Shown in pieces: positions 60,501 through 64,000 of a stretch of 64,000 nucleotides of DNA. Position numbers and translations under genes: made by a program. The first letter of the stretch is position 1, and the number at the start of each line of letters is the position of its first letter. The stretch is from Triglochin maritima. Its lineage: Eukaryota; Streptophyta; Magnoliopsida; Alismatales; Juncaginaceae. Below the pieces are notes generated by a model. That model was not told the origin of the DNA and did no database searches. It was given only the letters and a program-made list of their open reading frames with translations. Where the stretch lies: NCBI GenBank assembly GCA_963682175.1, contig OY821793.1, forward strand, positions 24,945,493-25,009,492. The letters are read 5' to 3'.

Positions 60501-62764
60501 AAAAAATATGCAGTTTTTCTCATGATTTGTCATATTTTTTTAGATGGACCTTATGAAGAAGCATCCATCAATAATACCATTTATGATTTACATTTCAAAT
60601 GAAGACAAACACATGGAAAGATTTGCTGTACGTGCAAAGTACATGACATTAGATCCTGCAAAAAATAAATATGTGAAGTACATCCGCAATATAAGAGCTA
60701 TTCAGGATTATCTATGTAACCGAGCAGACAAGTATCTAGTGCCAAAAATAAACAACACCAATGTTGACCGAAGTGTAGCTGCAATACATGCCACAGTGTT
60801 CAGCTGTCTAAGGAGACGAAGTTCAGGGGAGCATCTCTACGATCATAGCACACACACGGTACCTGCAGTGGACGAAGAGTACCGAAGGCAGCGCTCTGCC
60901 AATTCGTTGGGTTCTAAAAGGATGCTTCAGTTGATTCAAAGACAAGGTTCATCTAGGCATATGATTGCTATTTTCAACGTAGATGGTTCTGTTGCCAAAG
61001 CTTGGCACATGGAATCAAGCAAGTGCAATGGTAACTCTGAACCAGGCTCTGGGAATAAGAAAATTTTAGGGAATCCGTTGTATGGACCACTTCGGATTGG
61101 AAAAGCGGAACCAGTCAATCTTCATTTTGGTAATTTTGGTATTAGTGCTTGGCCCAATGACACTGGTGGCACAAGCCATGGTGGAAGTAATGAAGACTCA
61201 AGGCCTGATGAGACTGAGACAGCGAGCAGACATTCATCGTGCAGTAGCTTGCCTAGTGTGTTAGGTGAACCTTCAAAAGAGGTATTTTCTTGTATTTCTC
61301 TGGTTATATTTGTCAATATAAATCTTTATGTTAGCAGAAAAATGTTCTTGCTTACAACTCTTGGTTTTGTCATAATTGAACTGTTTTTTCTCTCTATTTT
61401 TTAGATAAAGGAAGGGTCTTCTGTATCTGGCAGTGATGAGGCCACTGAGGATCATCATGATAGTGATGAGGATTTTACTGACCTAGATAACAAGATCAAT
61501 GACGAGGTAAGACCTTCTTTTTTTTATTCAATGCCCTCAAAGGCCCTTCCACTTGAAGTTTTAGATATTACATGTGTGCTCGGGTTGGGGGAAATAGAGG
61601 AGGAATTTTTTTAGGTAGTAATTATTCTCCTAATCGGTGGGGGGATTTATTACCCCCAGATTAGGTGGGGGGAATTCTATTCCCTCGCTTCTACCAACTA
61701 AGAACACACGTTGTGTCATTTAAATTTGAAAACTGGGTTTAGTCGAGATGGCTTTTCTAAAATTGGAAACAATTTCTCAATTTTTTTTCTTTCTAATATA
61801 TCAAACCTATACTAGGGGAACGAATACTCCCCTAGTAGTTAACCCTGAATTCATTCCCCCTTAATAATACAACCAAAAGCACCTTACAATGGGATGGAAA
61901 TTTAAGTAGAATTATCTGAAATGTAACCAAACCAAACTGAAACTTTAGTTTTTGGTCAATTATTAAGTTCTGAAGAAGTAAAACCATAAAACCTGATGTC
62001 ATGAGAACCTCTACATCATTGCTCCCATGTCTACATGATTCATGGGATTTATCTTTCTTGTACACCATTTTTCATCTGAAAAGACTGCTCTTAGTATAGG
62101 CTTGGAGTTTGGACCTCAAAAATACTACTTGTAGGTTAAGTAACGAAAAGTTCGTCCGGTTAACCTTTTTTTCCCCTGCGATTGCTGCGTTTAATGAATA
62201 ATTACAATTCGAAGAAGTTTATAATTTACATTATTGAAGATACCCCTGGTGTAGGAAACTAATGGATTTTATGTGAACATGAATCAACATATATTCGCTT
62301 AAGACAGTCAACTAACAGCGTCTTTAGGTAGTCTATTTCAAAAACAGTGTGTTTAGCTAGTCATGGTAACAACTTTATTTTTCTTCTCTCATCAAAAACC
62401 TGTTCAAAATTCCACAACAAGAATAATTCGTACTGATTCCAACACAGTTGTGAAAACTAATTTTATTTCCTGCTCATGTTGAGCAAGACTTTGTCAAGTG
62501 ACATGCAATAATACTTGAGATGACGTGCTAACTCTTCTATGATCTACAAGTAGATCTACTAATCATCGAAGGAAAAAATGGATGCTTTAATTTTCTCGTT
62601 CCACTTGATGAATATTGTTTCCTAGTCTGTGTATTTGCTGTAACCTTTCTTTTACATGTTCCTCTTTGTAAAATATTCTGCAGATAGAAGGGTCGGTCGA
62701 CGAGGAGTCAAGTGAGTCTGATGAAGAATATGAAGATCTAGCTATTATGCATGACGATGGGTAA
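57517..62764 (+). CDS. LPA1: 2-phosphoglycerate-kinase-like P-loop protein (LPA1 type), copy B
   Basis: Exons: 57517-57678, 58504-58781, 59193-59274, 59938-60360, 60544-61281, 61405-61506, 62684-62764; 621 residues. It is identical to copy A except codon 160, CGT (Arg) at 59230-59232 instead of TGT (Cys), immediately before the Walker A motif GTSGCGKST. Family members I recall have Cys here ([12 protein letters not shown]), so copy B is probably the changed one. Catalytic residues of the P-loop are intact. The same in-frame TAA (62762-62764) and coding-like continuation are present. Leader intron, telo-box and upstream DNA are all duplicated. Confidence 0.92.
59360..59482 (+). mobile_element. 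SINE fragment, copy B
   Basis: Counterpart of 41433-41555 in intron 3 of the second LPA1-like gene. Confidence 0.65.
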
Positions 62765-64000
62765 GAGAATGGATATCGGTCTGACGATGACGAGCCAAAG
62801 AGGTCAGCACCAGAGAGGCTAATACAACCACCACCATTTATCAAAAGATCACTGGAAAACTAACAATGCAGGAAATTTAGAGATGTACGAGCACAGCTCA
62901 AGAAATTTTAGCAGCAAAAAACTTCCGTTCGACCACCACCACCTTCTTATCTTCTTACTAATCCTTAAGCGTTGAGGTGAACGAAGGACGCATTCCATGT
63001 GACTCTTTGGGATTTTACGCCAGGTAGCGCAAGCTTTGTAGTGAACAGTGGGTGAGCAAGGTTACATGTTCAGACTCATCACCCATCCTTGCTGATAATT
63101 TGATGTTAGGATGCAATGGAATATGATTGATAGCCAATAGTTGTATATATGTGGACCAGTTTCAAAGAGTGGTGGAGGCAGCACAGAAAGTACAAAGAAT
63201 GTTCAGGAAACATTCGAAGAATAAAGAAAGATTGCAGGAAAATGTCTTGTAAAATTAGACGGTCACTTCTGCAAACTTCTATTCCACGTGCTCTGATATC
63301 TGTATGACTATGTTGTTATAATAATAGTAATAATAATAACAATTTTGGCACGTATATTGTAAAATTTTACACCCTTTCAATATGCCAAATATTTCTTTTT
63401 TTATTATGAATTAGAGAAATCAAATGTTCAAAATGTTTCTGTTGCCAATTGATTATCCAGATTGACAAGCTGGATAGATTTCAAGATACAGACATCAAAT
63501 GGGTCTCTGACAGTATCATAACATGAATTTAGTGGTGGAATTTTTTAAGTCACTGAAAATGATATTCAAAGTTGACCTCTATAGAATTGTGTAAACTAAC
63601 TACGCTGCGAATCAACAAAATCAGAAGCATCAAAGAAAAAACAAACTTGAAACGTTGGAACGAAGGACTAGGAATGCGAGGAAGTTTCGGACGAGGGCGG
63701 ACGCTTGTTGAGAAAAGGCGTAGTTGCAAGCTTCCCGTTTGCTTTAGTAGATATGAAGCTGCCCAGATAACTGCAAACGTTAATTAAGGATAATCCAAAG
63801 CGGCTAAGAATGGAGTCTTTCATGGTCTCCAAATATAATACAGGACTTTGAAAGGTTAATTTCCCCTCTAGAGAGTTCATTAAACGTGCGAACGACCCCA
63901 AATATAACTGAGTGTCTCTGAATCATTCAGAAAAAAAATTGTTACAAAAGAAACCATGAAGTTGCCAATTCAAACAAAATAAATAAATAAATATGCAAAA
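62765..64000. other. 3' flank of LPA1-like copy B to window edge
   Basis: Counterpart of 44838-46073. The second Pumilio 3' end would start about 390 bp beyond the edge. Confidence 0.6.

Larger units (their letters stand above)
50611..64000. repeat. 17,927-bp repeated unit, copy B (cut by window edge)
   Basis: The 13,390 bp here match 32684-46073 at constant offset 17,927. The window ends about 390 bp before the position where the Pumilio stop codon would recur (expected 64387). One difference was seen (T41303/C59230). Near-identity means very recent origin or an assembly duplication. Confidence 0.95.

Noticed and set aside
1..64000. tRNA, rRNA or other structured RNA genes
   Set aside because: No cloverleaf, 5S-like or snoRNA-like sequence was recognised by eye; a covariance-model scan would be decisive.

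Overview
This is nuclear DNA from a flowering plant, most likely a core eudicot. The genes are intron-rich with GT-AG borders, the intergenic DNA is AT-rich, and the mobile elements are plant types (Ty1-copia, Ty3-gypsy LTR, TRIM, MULE-like, MITEs, SINE). The proteins are closest to Arabidopsis families: ABCG28, RLCK-VII kinase, OTU9/10 deubiquitinase, LPA1/2-phosphoglycerate-kinase-like and Pumilio. I cannot name the genus. Exon borders below were derived by hand from splice signals plus reading-frame continuity.

Layout: 1-2.9 kb is a transposon graveyard (CACTA-like and copia remnants). 2948-13681 (minus) is a complete 14-exon ABCG28-type transporter of 1087 residues; its last intron carries a 2.48-kb solo LTR, and one intron has a GC donor. 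13.7-17.6 kb is gene-poor and holds CT-rich, telomere-like and 131-bp tandem repeats. 18977-22244 (plus) is an RLCK-VII kinase of 440 residues. 26910-31626 (plus) is an OTU cysteine protease of 345 residues with a repeat-filled leader intron.

From 32684 to the right edge the window is one 17,927-bp unit followed by most of a second, directly repeated copy (50611-64000). Each copy has a MULE-like element (1718 bp, 9-bp target duplication) filled with a 22-bp minisatellite, a TRIM retrotransposon cluster, and an LPA1/2-PGK-like gene (plus). Copy A also contains the 3' half of a Pumilio gene (minus) that stops abruptly inside PUF repeat 1 at the junction 50610/50611. I saw one base difference between the copies: T41303 versus C59230, giving Cys160 versus Arg160 beside the Walker A loop. 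The repeat is therefore either a very recent tandem duplication that truncated one Pumilio copy and doubled the LPA1-like gene, or an assembly duplication.

The genes are ordinary housekeeping or signalling genes with no operon-like cooperation. The 2-PGK-like and Pumilio genes converge tail to tail, and the ABCG28 and kinase genes diverge. The novelty lies in structure: the near-perfect duplication with one edge at a MULE end, the TRIM tandem array, the minisatellite-filled MULE, the sense solo LTR in the ABCG28 intron, and the repeat-built leader intron.
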